From assembly GCF_001458295.1 (NCBI RefSeq), contig NZ_CYUD01000002.1, positions 310,001 through 374,000 of the forward strand: 64,000 bases of DNA, written 5' to 3'. How positions within the stretch are numbered: the stretch's first letter is position 1; every line of letters begins with the position of its first letter. The notes under the pieces are model-generated. The model was not told the DNA's origin. It worked only from the letters and a program-made list of their open reading frames with translations, and did not search any database. Both the position numbers and the translations under genes were made by a program. Below, one piece after another: positions 37,019-44,927 of the stretch. Origin of the DNA: Ruegeria denitrificans (GTDB lineage: Bacteria > Pseudomonadota > Alphaproteobacteria > Rhodobacterales > Rhodobacteraceae).

Positions 37019-38475
37019 TCTGCAATCGCCTCAACCGACGACTTGGGCTGGCTTTCCGGCTCGAACGCCTTCGCGTTTTCAATGACCGCCTGGAGAGTAG
37101 ACAACGCATCGGCGAACCTCTCCTGTACGCCGTTTCCGTGATCTTCGAGCTTGTCGATCGTCTTACCCACTTCGACCTGGTAGGTCTGAAAGGCTTTCTC
37201 AAGCTGCCCATCATAGGCGGCTGCTCGGCTCTCGAAGGCTTCAATCAGGCCTTTGATAGACAGCATCGCCTCCAAAACGACCTGTTTCTCCTCCGAGATC
37301 GCAGTCTTGGCGGCGTGAACCATTTCGGTTGCGCCTTCGGCTACCCGCAAGTTTGCCGCATTTCCTTCTTTGACTGTTTCCATGACCGTTGGGGCCAAGT
37401 CGCCAACCATTCCACTTGCGCTTGTCAGCTTTTCGGACACTTCCTCAAGACGCGAGAGTGCGGAAATCAGGGACTTCGTGGAAGAAGAAAGAGCCTCATC
37501 AAATTGTTTACCCGCCAGGTTCAGGTCGTCTCCGATTGAAGACAAGGCATTTGCAGCAGCTTCCATCCTCTCTGAAACAGAGTCCAACGAACCGCCAATC
37601 CCCGAGGTAATGTCTTTTCCCAGTTGATCGACCATGGTGCCTACATTCTGCACCGACTGTTCCACCACCCTGTTCAATGGCTCGCTCAGCTTCGCAACCA
37701 AATGTGTATTCAGTTCAGCCTGTTGTACTGTTTGGTCCTCGATTGCCCTCAGCTGCTTCCCTGCGAGATCCTCCAAGCTGATGAACGCCATATTTTTCTC
37801 AAGTGAAGCGGCGAAGGAATCGGCCCCCTTTTCAACTCTGGTCGACCAGTACCGCAGACAAAAATTGATTATGATGGAACAGGCCAGCCCACTCAAAGAC
37901 ATAGTGAATTTGGCTGAAGCTTGCCCCAGAAGTTCACGCAACGCACTTACTGTTGCGGCATCGTTGCCATTCAATAAACCCTGGGTCTGTTGAAGCACTG
38001 CCACCAAACCAAGGAAGGTTAACAACAGACCAAGAGAAACGAAAACTCCCGGAACCCATCGCAAAGATTTCAAAGAAAATCCAAGATCATCCACGTTCAA
38101 GAATGCTGATGGGCGAATTGAGTTGTGAATCCGCGCCTCGTCGCCCCTGCCGACAACTGTAAGCGTTTCACAATATTCCGAAAATCCAGTCGACAATGTA
38201 CGGTCGGCTGCGCCCTTCCGGCGTTTGAGTGCCGCTCTCAGGGCTTCTGCATCCAGGCCATGGCCCGAACTGTCGGAAGCGCGTTCTGCGTCTCTCAGCG
38301 CGGCAGCAAGCGCTTGCCTGCGCGACCACGAAATGAGGGAGATCCAAATGACGAATAGCATCATAGCTGCAAAAAGACCCGCGCTGATGATGCCGGGCCA
38401 GTGCTCGTCAACGATCATGTTGGCCGCCGACAGGATAAAGTCCCGAACCCAGACGCCTACGCTTTCAAAATCCAT
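37015..38475 (-). CDS. zorA: Zorya motor subunit ZorA (MotA/TolQ-like)
   Basis: 486 aa from MDFESVGVWV at 38475, preceded by GGAGACGAA; the frame to 38526 is not needed. Helices at about residues 30-50 (ISAGLFAAMMLFVIWISLI), 125-150 (VPGVFVSLGLLLTFLGLVAV) and 180-200 (SGLACSIIINFCLRYW) match the MotA/ExbB/TolQ core. The last 250 residues form a long cytoplasmic helical tail with repeated heptad-like patterns; this tail is the hallmark of ZorA and is thought to carry the infection signal to the effectors. First gene of zorABCD. Confidence 0.93.
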   Translation of the reverse strand: MDFESVGVWVRDFILSAANMIVDEHWPGIISAGLFAAMMLFVIWISLISWSRRQALAAALRDAERASDSSGHGLDAEALRAALKRRKGAADRTLSTGFSEYCETLTVVGRGDEARIHNSIRPSAFLNVDDLGFSLKSLRWVPGVFVSLGLLLTFLGLVAVLQQTQGLLNGNDAATVSALRELLGQASAKFTMSLSGLACSIIINFCLRYWSTRVEKGADSFAASLEKNMAFISLEDLAGKQLRAIEDQTVQQAELNTHLVAKLSEPLNRVVEQSVQNVGTMVDQLGKDITSGIGGSLDSVSERMEAAANALSSIGDDLNLAGKQFDEALSSSTKSLISALSRLEEVSEKLTSASGMVGDLAPTVMETVKEGNAANLRVAEGATEMVHAAKTAISEEKQVVLEAMLSIKGLIEAFESRAAAYDGQLEKAFQTYQVEVGKTIDKLEDHGNGVQERFADALSTLQAVIENAKAFEPESQPKSSVEAIAE

Positions 38476-38719
38476 TTCGTCTCCAAATCTGAGGGTATCG
38501 TCTTTCTGGCAACCCTCTTGTTGCACACAGTTTTTCCACTTTCATTGATGCAACTCAACCATCGAGTGCGCTAATTGTTCACCAGAATCCCCTAAAGCCA
38601 CAAAGGCATGCTGCCCAACTGTTTGAACCAAAGCACTGTCAATCCATCTGAGGCCCGAAGAAGTTTTTCGTTTGACGCCAATGCACCCATCTTCCCGACG
38701 AGACGTCAGGGAGATCGAA

Positions 38720-39259
38720 ATGTGTTCAGATCAATCAGCAAAGGATCATGCACTGCTAATCAGCACCAAGGATCTTTCTGAATTTCTAAATACTTCGGAA
38801 GGGTTTGCTCGAAACCTCATGAAAAACCTCGACATTCCAAAGCGTGGGAAAGGTTATCCCAGGCTTCGCATATTCGCAGCATTAGGATTCGAAAAACCGT
38901 ACCCGATCCATGCTCCGGGCATTTGGAGCACCCTGCTTGATGCTCCAGCAGCAGCGAAGGAGACAGGGGAAAGTGAGAAAACAATCGGGCGCATGTACGA
39001 AGGCGCCCACAAAGACAAAAGCTTCACCAACTTCTTACGTTTCGGCCCCCGCAAACGGATGATCTTTCCTTTTGAAGTTGAGGCTTGGCTCTCAGGCACC
39101 CAACCCAAATTTGTCCGGAAGAATGAGCTTATGCATCCCTTTCTTCGCGGAGAGATGCCACCAACGCACCAGACGGACAACCCCAGGCATGAGCCTGCTC
39201 CCGCAGGCACACGCTCATCGGCCACAGCCATTTTTCTCCCTCCGAAAGCGGCAAAATAG
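38720..39259 (+). CDS. Excisionase-like DNA-binding protein, two tandem HTH
   Basis: 179 aa from ATG 38720, which follows GGGAGATCGAA. Two helix-turn-helix-like units: ISTKDLSEFLNTSEGFARNLMKNL (about residue 15 on) and APAAAKETGESEKTIGRMYEGA (about residue 75 on). The second runs into a FGPRKRMIFPFEVEAWLSG wing-like segment that looks like the end of excisionase or phage-type winged helices. Divergent from zorA with a 244-bp gap between them, so it may control Zorya; or, being close to the recombinase module, it may be a directionality factor for it. Confidence 0.6.
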   Translation: MCSDQSAKDHALLISTKDLSEFLNTSEGFARNLMKNLDIPKRGKGYPRLRIFAALGFEKPYPIHAPGIWSTLLDAPAAAKETGESEKTIGRMYEGAHKDKSFTNFLRFGPRKRMIFPFEVEAWLSGTQPKFVRKNELMHPFLRGEMPPTHQTDNPRHEPAPAGTRSSATAIFLPPKAAK

Positions 39260-39417
39260 ATCTCCCCCAAATTTCCGCAAACCGTCATTTGGACCCAATT
39301 CCATCCTGTCGTTGAAGTACTCCTTTGCGACGCCAGGCGCCAAAAGGTTGAACAATATTCCGTTCGCCAAATGACTCTCCGGCGCGGAATTGGATGATTA
39401 TCGGTCAATGACACCGA

Positions 39418-39533
39418 TAGCGGACAAAATGACAAACACCGCCGAATATTCGGTTCCGGAGTATCCGCAGGTTTTTGTCATTTTCCGCTTTGGTTTCAGC
39501 GATAACGGCCAATTTGTCATTTAGCGGACAAAA
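39418..39533. promoter_or_regulatory. Repeat-rich leader of the second recombinase module
   Basis: Three related elements: TAGCGGACAAAATGACAAA (39418-39436), its approximate inverse TTTTTGTCATTTTCCGCTT (39472-39490), and TTTGTCATTTAGCGGAC (39513-39529) continuing into AAAA. A perfect 12-bp palindrome CCGAATATTCGG lies at 39442-39453. It ends just before the ribosome site (AGAGG) of the recombinase gene. Could be an operator, a recombinase-binding region or an element end. I see no gene in the whole 285-bp gap. Confidence 0.55.
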
Positions 39534-39545
39534 AAAGAGGCCCAA

Positions 39546-41309
39546 ATGAGCTTTCATAAACCACTCACCGCAATGACCCTGCAAGACGTCCAAGACCGAG
39601 AGGTGGCGGCAGGCAATAACGACTACGCCAATGCTGTTGGTCGCTACCCGCACCTGACTGATGGTGCAGTTCTCAATCAAATCCCCGCAGATCTGACGTT
39701 GATAAAACAGCGACTGCCACTCCATGGGTTCGATCCCTCTCTCAGCAAATCAGAGAAGGCCTACAAAGCAACGAGGCGAAAGATCATTGCAGCGGTCAAA
39801 AACGCGACAGGCGAAGCTGAAGCAGCCAGAGAACGCCGTGCCCGGGTCGACGAATGGGCGGAACTTCTGACCGCCCTGGAACCTCACGCCGTCACAGAAG
39901 GCGAACGGAAACACCGTGCCAAACAGATTCTCATCCCTGTCAGGAAGCTGGCTGACGTAGCGCGGGCAAGCGATATCAAACCCAGCCAGGTGTGTCAGGA
40001 CTGGTTGGACACCGTTTCGCCAACCCTGGAAACCAACGAGTGGAAAACTCTTCAGCGCGCATTCAAGACGCTGAACAAATTTCGCCACGACGACAATGTA
40101 TGCCGCTATCTTCCCGTTGCTCCCTTTCCTTCCCCTGAACCTCGCCGCCAGGAAAACCTTCATCTCATTCCTCCTCATATCGCTGATGAAATCGATGATT
40201 GGGTGCGCAACGCCACGCTGACCGAGTTCGATCCTGTTGAGCAGGAACATGTGAATACCGCTTCGGTCTCGAGCGTAAATTTCAAGCTGGCAGCGATGCG
40301 GAAATTCGTCAGCACACTTTTTCGCAGTGGTCGGCTACAGCCACATACAAAATTGGGTCTACAGGACCTCATGACGCCTGAGTATGCGACCGATGTCGTT
40401 CGGTTTTGGAGCCAACATGAAGATCAAAAGGGGCATATCTCGGCAAGAACCGCGTATGACTACCTCAAATCCAACTATGTCGTCATGGCCAGAAATGACG
40501 TCGATCCTTCCCTCATGAAAAGCCATCTCAGAGCCAACCGGTTCCTGAAAAATGGGAAGAAGGCCAGCAACGACATGTCACCCACTTCACGCAAATTCTG
40601 TGAGCATCTATTGGCATCACCACAGCAGACCATGAAATTCCTGTCGATGCATGTTCATTTGCGCAATCAGGTCAATGAACTGCTCGACCGGCTTACTGGC
40701 GTTGAATTCAACCCGAAATCGCAGGAGATTACGCGGATCCGACAGATCGGAACGGTCGCTGCCATCTGCGCCCTCGAAACACGCGGGGCTCCCATAAGAA
40801 TCGAAAGTGCTTTGGAGTTGATATTTCGCGGCCCGGGCAGAACCTTCCATCTCCCGTCACGAAAAACCAAGCATGCCACAATCGATCTCGGGCCCGAGCA
40901 CACCAAGAACGATGTGGAGATCTGGGCCCCGATACAGCCCAACCATTTGAATGGCCTCGAAGTCATCCTCTGGTATCTCGAAAAAATTCGCCCCCTCTTT
41001 CCCAACCACGAAGAAAGCGTTCACCTGTTTCCTGGTTTCAAATACGGAGAAGCACTGGAATACAGAACCTTCCTGGGCTGGTTCAAGCGCCAAACCCGAA
41101 GCGCCGGATTGCCAATGACACCGCATAAATTCAGGCATGGCCTCGCCTCGCTTCTGTTGCAACACAACCCAGGCAGATGGGACCTCCTCGAGAGATTGCT
41201 CGACGACACGCCCGCAACCGTTCGCAAGAATTATGCCTGGGTGAATGAACGCGCCAAACGCACGGAAGTTCAAAAATTCATTCTGGACCTGTCGAGCCTC
41301 AGCCGATGA
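39546..41309 (+). CDS. Large tyrosine recombinase, first of a module
   Basis: 587 aa, long for an integrase. The catalytic domain occupies the last 200 residues: Arg in CALETRGAPIRIESALEL, the box HKFRHGLASLLL (HxxRH), and the nucleophile Tyr in TPATVRKNYAWV. The N-terminal 350 residues contain Asn/Lys-rich helical repeats with no family I can name. It has the AGAGG site before ATG 39546 and overlaps the next gene by ATGA. It is not close to the dusA integrase in length or sequence, so it is a second mobility function inside the island. Confidence 0.82.
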   Translation: MSFHKPLTAMTLQDVQDREVAAGNNDYANAVGRYPHLTDGAVLNQIPADLTLIKQRLPLHGFDPSLSKSEKAYKATRRKIIAAVKNATGEAEAARERRARVDEWAELLTALEPHAVTEGERKHRAKQILIPVRKLADVARASDIKPSQVCQDWLDTVSPTLETNEWKTLQRAFKTLNKFRHDDNVCRYLPVAPFPSPEPRRQENLHLIPPHIADEIDDWVRNATLTEFDPVEQEHVNTASVSSVNFKLAAMRKFVSTLFRSGRLQPHTKLGLQDLMTPEYATDVVRFWSQHEDQKGHISARTAYDYLKSNYVVMARNDVDPSLMKSHLRANRFLKNGKKASNDMSPTSRKFCEHLLASPQQTMKFLSMHVHLRNQVNELLDRLTGVEFNPKSQEITRIRQIGTVAAICALETRGAPIRIESALELIFRGPGRTFHLPSRKTKHATIDLGPEHTKNDVEIWAPIQPNHLNGLEVILWYLEKIRPLFPNHEESVHLFPGFKYGEALEYRTFLGWFKRQTRSAGLPMTPHKFRHGLASLLLQHNPGRWDLLERLLDDTPATVRKNYAWVNERAKRTEVQKFILDLSSLSR

Positions 41310-42688
41310 AAACCCCAGACTACCGCTCAAAAAACGAAATTCTTAGGCTTCAACGCTGGGATCTCCTGATTGGAGATCCCAATATGGCCGCGGCCACGGT
41401 TCAGGAATTGAGGTTGGTCGATGATCTTCTGGCTTTTCTCGAAACACGCGGAATTTCGTCGATGGAAGCCCTGTCTGCACAGGAATTCCTGAAGTTTGAT
41501 GCCAGGAATGGATCGGAGAGCCGGCTTCGTCGTCTCAAACATGCGATCATGGCGATTTTCCCGAGCCACCCTTCGGTTTTGGCCCTGGAGGAAGCCATCC
41601 GATCGCGCGAAGCAAAACGCAAGAAGAAGTCGAAACCCAAGTCGCGCCGGCTGTCCAAATCTGTGGAGTTCAACCAATTGCCGCCGGCCTGGCGAAAAGC
41701 ATTCCAAGACATGGATGCTGGTTTCGATCAAAACGGAGAATTACCCCCTGCAGAAGGAATGATGGATACCCACAAAATGAAAATGCGTCAGTTCCTTTTT
41801 TCGGCCCGCGCAGCTGGACTACCGGATGCTCTGTCCACCGAGGCAGTGCGCGCATATGCACGCGATCTTCGAAATCGAGGAGTGGCCCCAGGAACCCTCC
41901 GGTCTTCGTTCGCAGCGGTGCAAAAGTTCGCTCGATACGTGGCGGCTGGTACAGAAACACTCGATCTGCTGGCCGATCTCGTTCGAATTTACGAAGCTCA
42001 AGCCCGCAAGACGAAAGGCAAGAAATTCAACCACCTGCAGAAAACCGGATACTCGCCGGTGGCGTTGATCGAGCAAGCTCGTGACATTCTGCAGGGTGCT
42101 GAAGAACACGACTGCCCAAGAAGCCGCCATGCGCAGCGCAACCGCGCGGCAGCATTGGCGTTGTTTTCCGTCATGCCGGTCCGCCTTGCTGACACGCGAT
42201 TTGTCTTTGGCGAAAACCTGTTCTGGACCGGCACCCAATACACCATTGAAACCGAACTCTCCAAGAGCGGCTATGCGTGGACAACAGACATTGATCCACG
42301 GCTCAATGTCCTGATCGACGCTCTCATCCTGCGTGGTGCCAATCCAGCTTGGCTCGATCACATGCGCCAGACCTGCCTCGCAGAGAAACGCTCCCTGTTT
42401 ATCAACAACGACGGAACTCCTGTCGCCTATGGATATGTTTCGGATTGCTGGCGGCGAGAAGTGGGAACCGGAGAGCACATCGCTCGTACGGTTTTGCACA
42501 CATTCATGGGAATAGAAATGGGACAGGCAGGAACAGACATGGCGATGGCATCCTGCGGACAACGTAACCATGCGACAGCTACGGCATACCAGGGTGAAGC
42601 TCTGGCGATGGCCCAACGCATGAAAGGACAGGCCGAGCTCCGCGAGATAGCCAACCAGGGAGAACTCGAGATGTTTGAATTCAAATAG
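41306..42688 (+). CDS. Second tyrosine-recombinase-like protein, altered catalytic set
   Basis: 460 aa. C-terminal fold still shows an Arg box (ALFSVMPVRLADTRF), a HIAR then TVLHTFMGIEMG stretch at the HxxR position, and a possible nucleophile in the NHATATAYQGEAL segment, but the usual LGH third motif is replaced by CGQ. An N-terminal basic stretch (KRKKKSKPKSRRL about residue 105) may bind DNA. ATGA overlap with the recombinase gene before it shows translational coupling. It may be an accessory or inactive partner, as in elements that carry two or three recombinases in series. Confidence 0.65.
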   Translation: MKTPDYRSKNEILRLQRWDLLIGDPNMAAATVQELRLVDDLLAFLETRGISSMEALSAQEFLKFDARNGSESRLRRLKHAIMAIFPSHPSVLALEEAIRSREAKRKKKSKPKSRRLSKSVEFNQLPPAWRKAFQDMDAGFDQNGELPPAEGMMDTHKMKMRQFLFSARAAGLPDALSTEAVRAYARDLRNRGVAPGTLRSSFAAVQKFARYVAAGTETLDLLADLVRIYEAQARKTKGKKFNHLQKTGYSPVALIEQARDILQGAEEHDCPRSRHAQRNRAAALALFSVMPVRLADTRFVFGENLFWTGTQYTIETELSKSGYAWTTDIDPRLNVLIDALILRGANPAWLDHMRQTCLAEKRSLFINNDGTPVAYGYVSDCWRREVGTGEHIARTVLHTFMGIEMGQAGTDMAMASCGQRNHATATAYQGEALAMAQRMKGQAELREIANQGELEMFEFK

Positions 42689-42866
42689 GATGAACTGGCA
42701 GCGGCAGGTGTTTCTTCGGGATTTCGGCATGAACCCCGAAGAAACAACCAGCCCAGCCATCAACCGAGAGAAAAGCAGCCTCTCACACGACAACCGCGCA
42801 TTCGAAAGGAAATTCAGTCGCCTTGAAGCCACGGCATCATGCTTTGGCGCTGCATAGGAGAACAAA

Positions 42867-43244
42867 ATGTTCGACTTTCACCAGGATGCACTGAAAGACC
42901 TTCGGGATTTCATGTCGTCTCATAACGAAGCACTGCAAAATGCTTCCGTTCTGTTAGGTGGCCAGCCCGCCCTTCGCCGGACGCAGGCTCTTCTCGGCGA
43001 CATCATGAGCGCACGCAGTCTGACACGAAGACTGAGATACAGGATTGCTGCACTCCATGGTCTTCTGTCTCTGAGCAATGTGCATGACATCGAGACACTC
43101 GAAGCGGCATACTTCGCCGAAATCGACCCGGCATCGCCCATCATGGAGGAGCTCTGTCTACTCACCGAAGGATTGAAAGAAGCAATCTGTCAGCACCAGG
43201 ACCCGGATCTGATCGCATTGATCGAAACAGATCTTGTCGCATAA
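42867..43244 (+). CDS. Small helical protein of the recombinase module
   Basis: 125 aa, start ATG after AGGAGAACAAA. No Cys-based motif, signal or membrane helix. It is predicted all-helical with regularly placed Leu and Ile (ALKDLRDFMSSHNEALQN and LTRRLRYRIAALHGLLSLSN). I do not recognise a domain. Its place and size recall the small third proteins of multi-recombinase elements such as TnpC of Tn554 (also about 125 aa), but I can show no sequence match. 178 bp separates it from the recombinase-like gene; that gap holds nothing obvious. Confidence 0.55.
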   Translation: MFDFHQDALKDLRDFMSSHNEALQNASVLLGGQPALRRTQALLGDIMSARSLTRRLRYRIAALHGLLSLSNVHDIETLEAAYFAEIDPASPIMEELCLLTEGLKEAICQHQDPDLIALIETDLVA

Positions 43245-43347
43245 CGGCGCAGCGTCACCCCCTGTCAATCTGGGGTTGGCGGCTTGAGAGCCAGCGCAAT
43301 GCCGGCTCACCACTGACAGATGACCGCTCAAACCGAAGGAGACCACA

Positions 43348-43764
43348 TTGGACATCGAAATCGAACGCGACGTACACAAGTTGACACTCGACGCAATCGT
43401 TCTGGGGCGATTGTTGGCCGAAGAATGGCTCGCAGGCAGCCTGACCCCCAAAGGATCCATTAGATCAACTATCCTGGATAGCCTTCAATCCCTCCGAGAG
43501 CGCCAGGGGCTTCAGCAGATCGACCAGGATCTAATCGACGTCATGGGTGAACAGATCCGCAGAACCCTGAATGAAATTCGTGAGGGCAAAGGTGATACTG
43601 CAATAACGCAGGACGTGGATCTGGTCTGGGAACAAGATCAGAAAGTCGTCGAGTATGTGAATCTCGCATATCGCTGGAAGCAGTTCAAAAAAGCCAAGGT
43701 AGCGCTCGACGATAAGCTGGCAGCAATCCGGGATACGGACACCCTTCTTGCGACCGTCGTTTGA
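43348..43764 (+). CDS. Hypothetical protein, TTG start
   Basis: 138 aa. The TTG at 43348 has AAGGAG 7 nt upstream, so I accept it; no other start lies near. Mostly helical and charged (LLAEEWLAGSLTPKGS; WEQDQKVVEYVNLAYRWKQF), no recognised domain. It is the last gene before the right att site. It lies 103 bp after the previous small ORF on the same strand and may be the fourth gene of the recombinase module. Confidence 0.55.
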   Translation: MDIEIERDVHKLTLDAIVLGRLLAEEWLAGSLTPKGSIRSTILDSLQSLRERQGLQQIDQDLIDVMGEQIRRTLNEIREGKGDTAITQDVDLVWEQDQKVVEYVNLAYRWKQFKKAKVALDDKLAAIRDTDTLLATVV

Positions 43765-43881
43765 AACCTCAATGGGATGGCCGGGCGCTTCGTGAGGTCC
43801 CGGCACATTCATTTGAAGACCAAACAGAAATATTGCATCCTCAGGAAGGTAGAGCACAGCTTCACTGTCAGAAGGGGACGA

Positions 43882-43902
43882 TTGCTACATATGTGCTACG
43901 CG
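43882..43902. repeat. Candidate integrase arm-type sites, right end
   Basis: TTGCTAC (43882-43888, with the first T replacing G) and GTGCTACGCG (43893-43902). The second is the inverted copy of the site at 19088-19097. Both lie 55-75 bp inside the right att core. Confidence 0.5.
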
Positions 43903-43946
43903 CCGAAATCACCCCTTAAAAACACCTATAGAACAATACCTTACCT

Positions 43947-44060
43947 TCAGTCGCACAAATCCATCATCGGAGCGACGGACAGCCGGGCCGCGCGCCAAAG
44001 TTTGGCTTTTTCCGGCTTTGTGGTTTGAGCTGAATCCGACATGTTTTCCGTGTCCGTCAT
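43947..44060 (-). pseudogene. Stranded 5' end of host dusA
   Basis: Minus-strand ORF of 37 codons: Met at 44060 or 44042, then KPEKAKLWRAARLSVAPMMD, then LCD and a stop created at the junction. The last 12 dusA residues (with one change to KAARLSVAPMMD in the rebuilt gene at 19059) match the DusA start exactly, and then the reading frame enters island DNA. This shows where the native start lay before the island came in, and that the rest of dusA is now about 25 kb away. Confidence 0.88.
43958..43967. other. attR core
   Basis: AATCCATCAT, identical to 19005-19014. It lies within the MMD codons of the stranded dusA piece. The flank to its right is host dusA 5' DNA; to its left is island. Confidence 0.82.
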
Positions 44061-44185
44061 GGGCCTGTTGCTGAGGGGGCAATTTCAGTACAGCCCTGTA
44101 GCATTATTTCGGGATTGAACGCCACTCGGAATGCCAAAGCAGCCAGCCGCAACGAGAACATACAAAATGTAAGGTATACTAGCCG

Positions 44186-44788
44186 TTAAACCGCATAGCG
44201 GCTGATCATCATTTCAACGCTGCTGTTGATGGTTTCGGCCATTTCGGACTCGCTCATCACAGATCCGGTGAACAACAAGGGCCAGAACGCGCGCGCCTTG
44301 ATCAGACCGATGAATTCACGTCCGGCTTGTTCAGGATCGTCGATTCGCAATTGGCCGTCCTCGGTCGCATCCCGCATCATTCCAATGAAGGCAGCTGTCT
44401 TGTCCAGCTTACCCTGAGCCGCCGCTGCCAGTTCCGGGCTGCGCAAGGTTTCGCTGATAATCATCCGCGACATCGCTATCACATCCGGCATCATCAGGAT
44501 GCGCCCCTCGGCCCAGGCCAATTCGGTCAGTTGCGCGCGAATATCACGCCCTTTTTCATACCGAATCTCGACCACTTCGGCAAAACGGCTGGACAGTTCG
44601 ATCACGATCGACCGAAACAGGTTTTCCTTGCTTTCGAAATACTTATACAGTGTACGCTTAGACACCTCGGCCTGCGCCGAGATGCGATCCATACTGGCCG
44701 CGGCAAAGCCCTTATCCTGGAACTCGGCCACAGCGGCTTCGATGATCTGCGCGTATTTGGTCGCATTCGGTGCGCTGCATTCGGTCAT
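44186..44788 (-). CDS. TetR/AcrR-family repressor
   Basis: 200 aa. The N-terminal HTH is visible (YAQIIEAAVAEFQDKGFAAASMDRISAQAEVSKRTLYKYFESKENLF, quoted in part: AEVSKRTLYKYFESKENLF). The remainder is a helical ligand domain in the TetR_C style. It is divergent from iorA and separated from it by a 139-bp region with two matched operators (44832-44890), so it most likely represses itself and iorAB. The effector is unknown, perhaps an aromatic or aldehyde substrate of IorAB. Confidence 0.9.
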   Translation of the reverse strand: MTECSAPNATKYAQIIEAAVAEFQDKGFAAASMDRISAQAEVSKRTLYKYFESKENLFRSIVIELSSRFAEVVEIRYEKGRDIRAQLTELAWAEGRILMMPDVIAMSRMIISETLRSPELAAAAQGKLDKTAAFIGMMRDATEDGQLRIDDPEQAGREFIGLIKARAFWPLLFTGSVMSESEMAETINSSVEMMISRYAV

Positions 44789-44831
44789 GTCAGAGCTATA
44801 GACCTATTGACAGGGGACGGTCAAATCCTAG

Positions 44832-44890
44832 GTAAACGCCAGAGTTTACAAGAGTGAAGTTCTGTGCCACTAGTAAACGCGCCAGTTTAC
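44832..44890. promoter_or_regulatory. Two operators for the TetR protein
   Basis: GTAAACGCCAGAGTTTAC (44832-44849) and GTAAACGCGCCAGTTTAC (44873-44890) share 6-bp perfect arms GTAAAC/GTTTAC with 6-nt spacers. Their starts are 41 bp apart, about four helix turns, in the divergent tetR-iorA gap. Confidence 0.75.
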
Positions 44891-44927
44891 CGACTCAGGC
44901 AACCAGCCCAACACGGAAGGTCCCCTC

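Larger units (their letters stand above)
19005..43967. mobile_element. Genomic island integrated in dusA, about 25 kb, carrying defence genes
   Basis: Bounded by the att cores at 19005-19014 and 43958-43967, both inside the MMD codons of dusA. Cargo from left to right: tyrosine integrase, PrtN-like protein, transposase remnant, type I R-M with two embedded nuclease-like genes, an ATPase-like gene, type I Zorya, an excisionase-like regulator, and a second recombinase module. No conjugation or phage structural genes are seen, so it is probably mobilised in trans or moves as a simple integrative element. dusA is a published insertion hot-spot for such islands. Confidence 0.88.

Noticed and set aside
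41306-42688. Calling the 460-aa protein a plain integrase
   Set aside because: The third motif is CGQ instead of LGH and the HxxR box is atypical, so I keep it as recombinase-like.
42675-42857. 60-codon ORF between the second recombinase and the small helical protein
   Set aside because: Overlaps the end of the recombinase-like gene, has no ribosome site and no helical or charge pattern typical of the neighbours.
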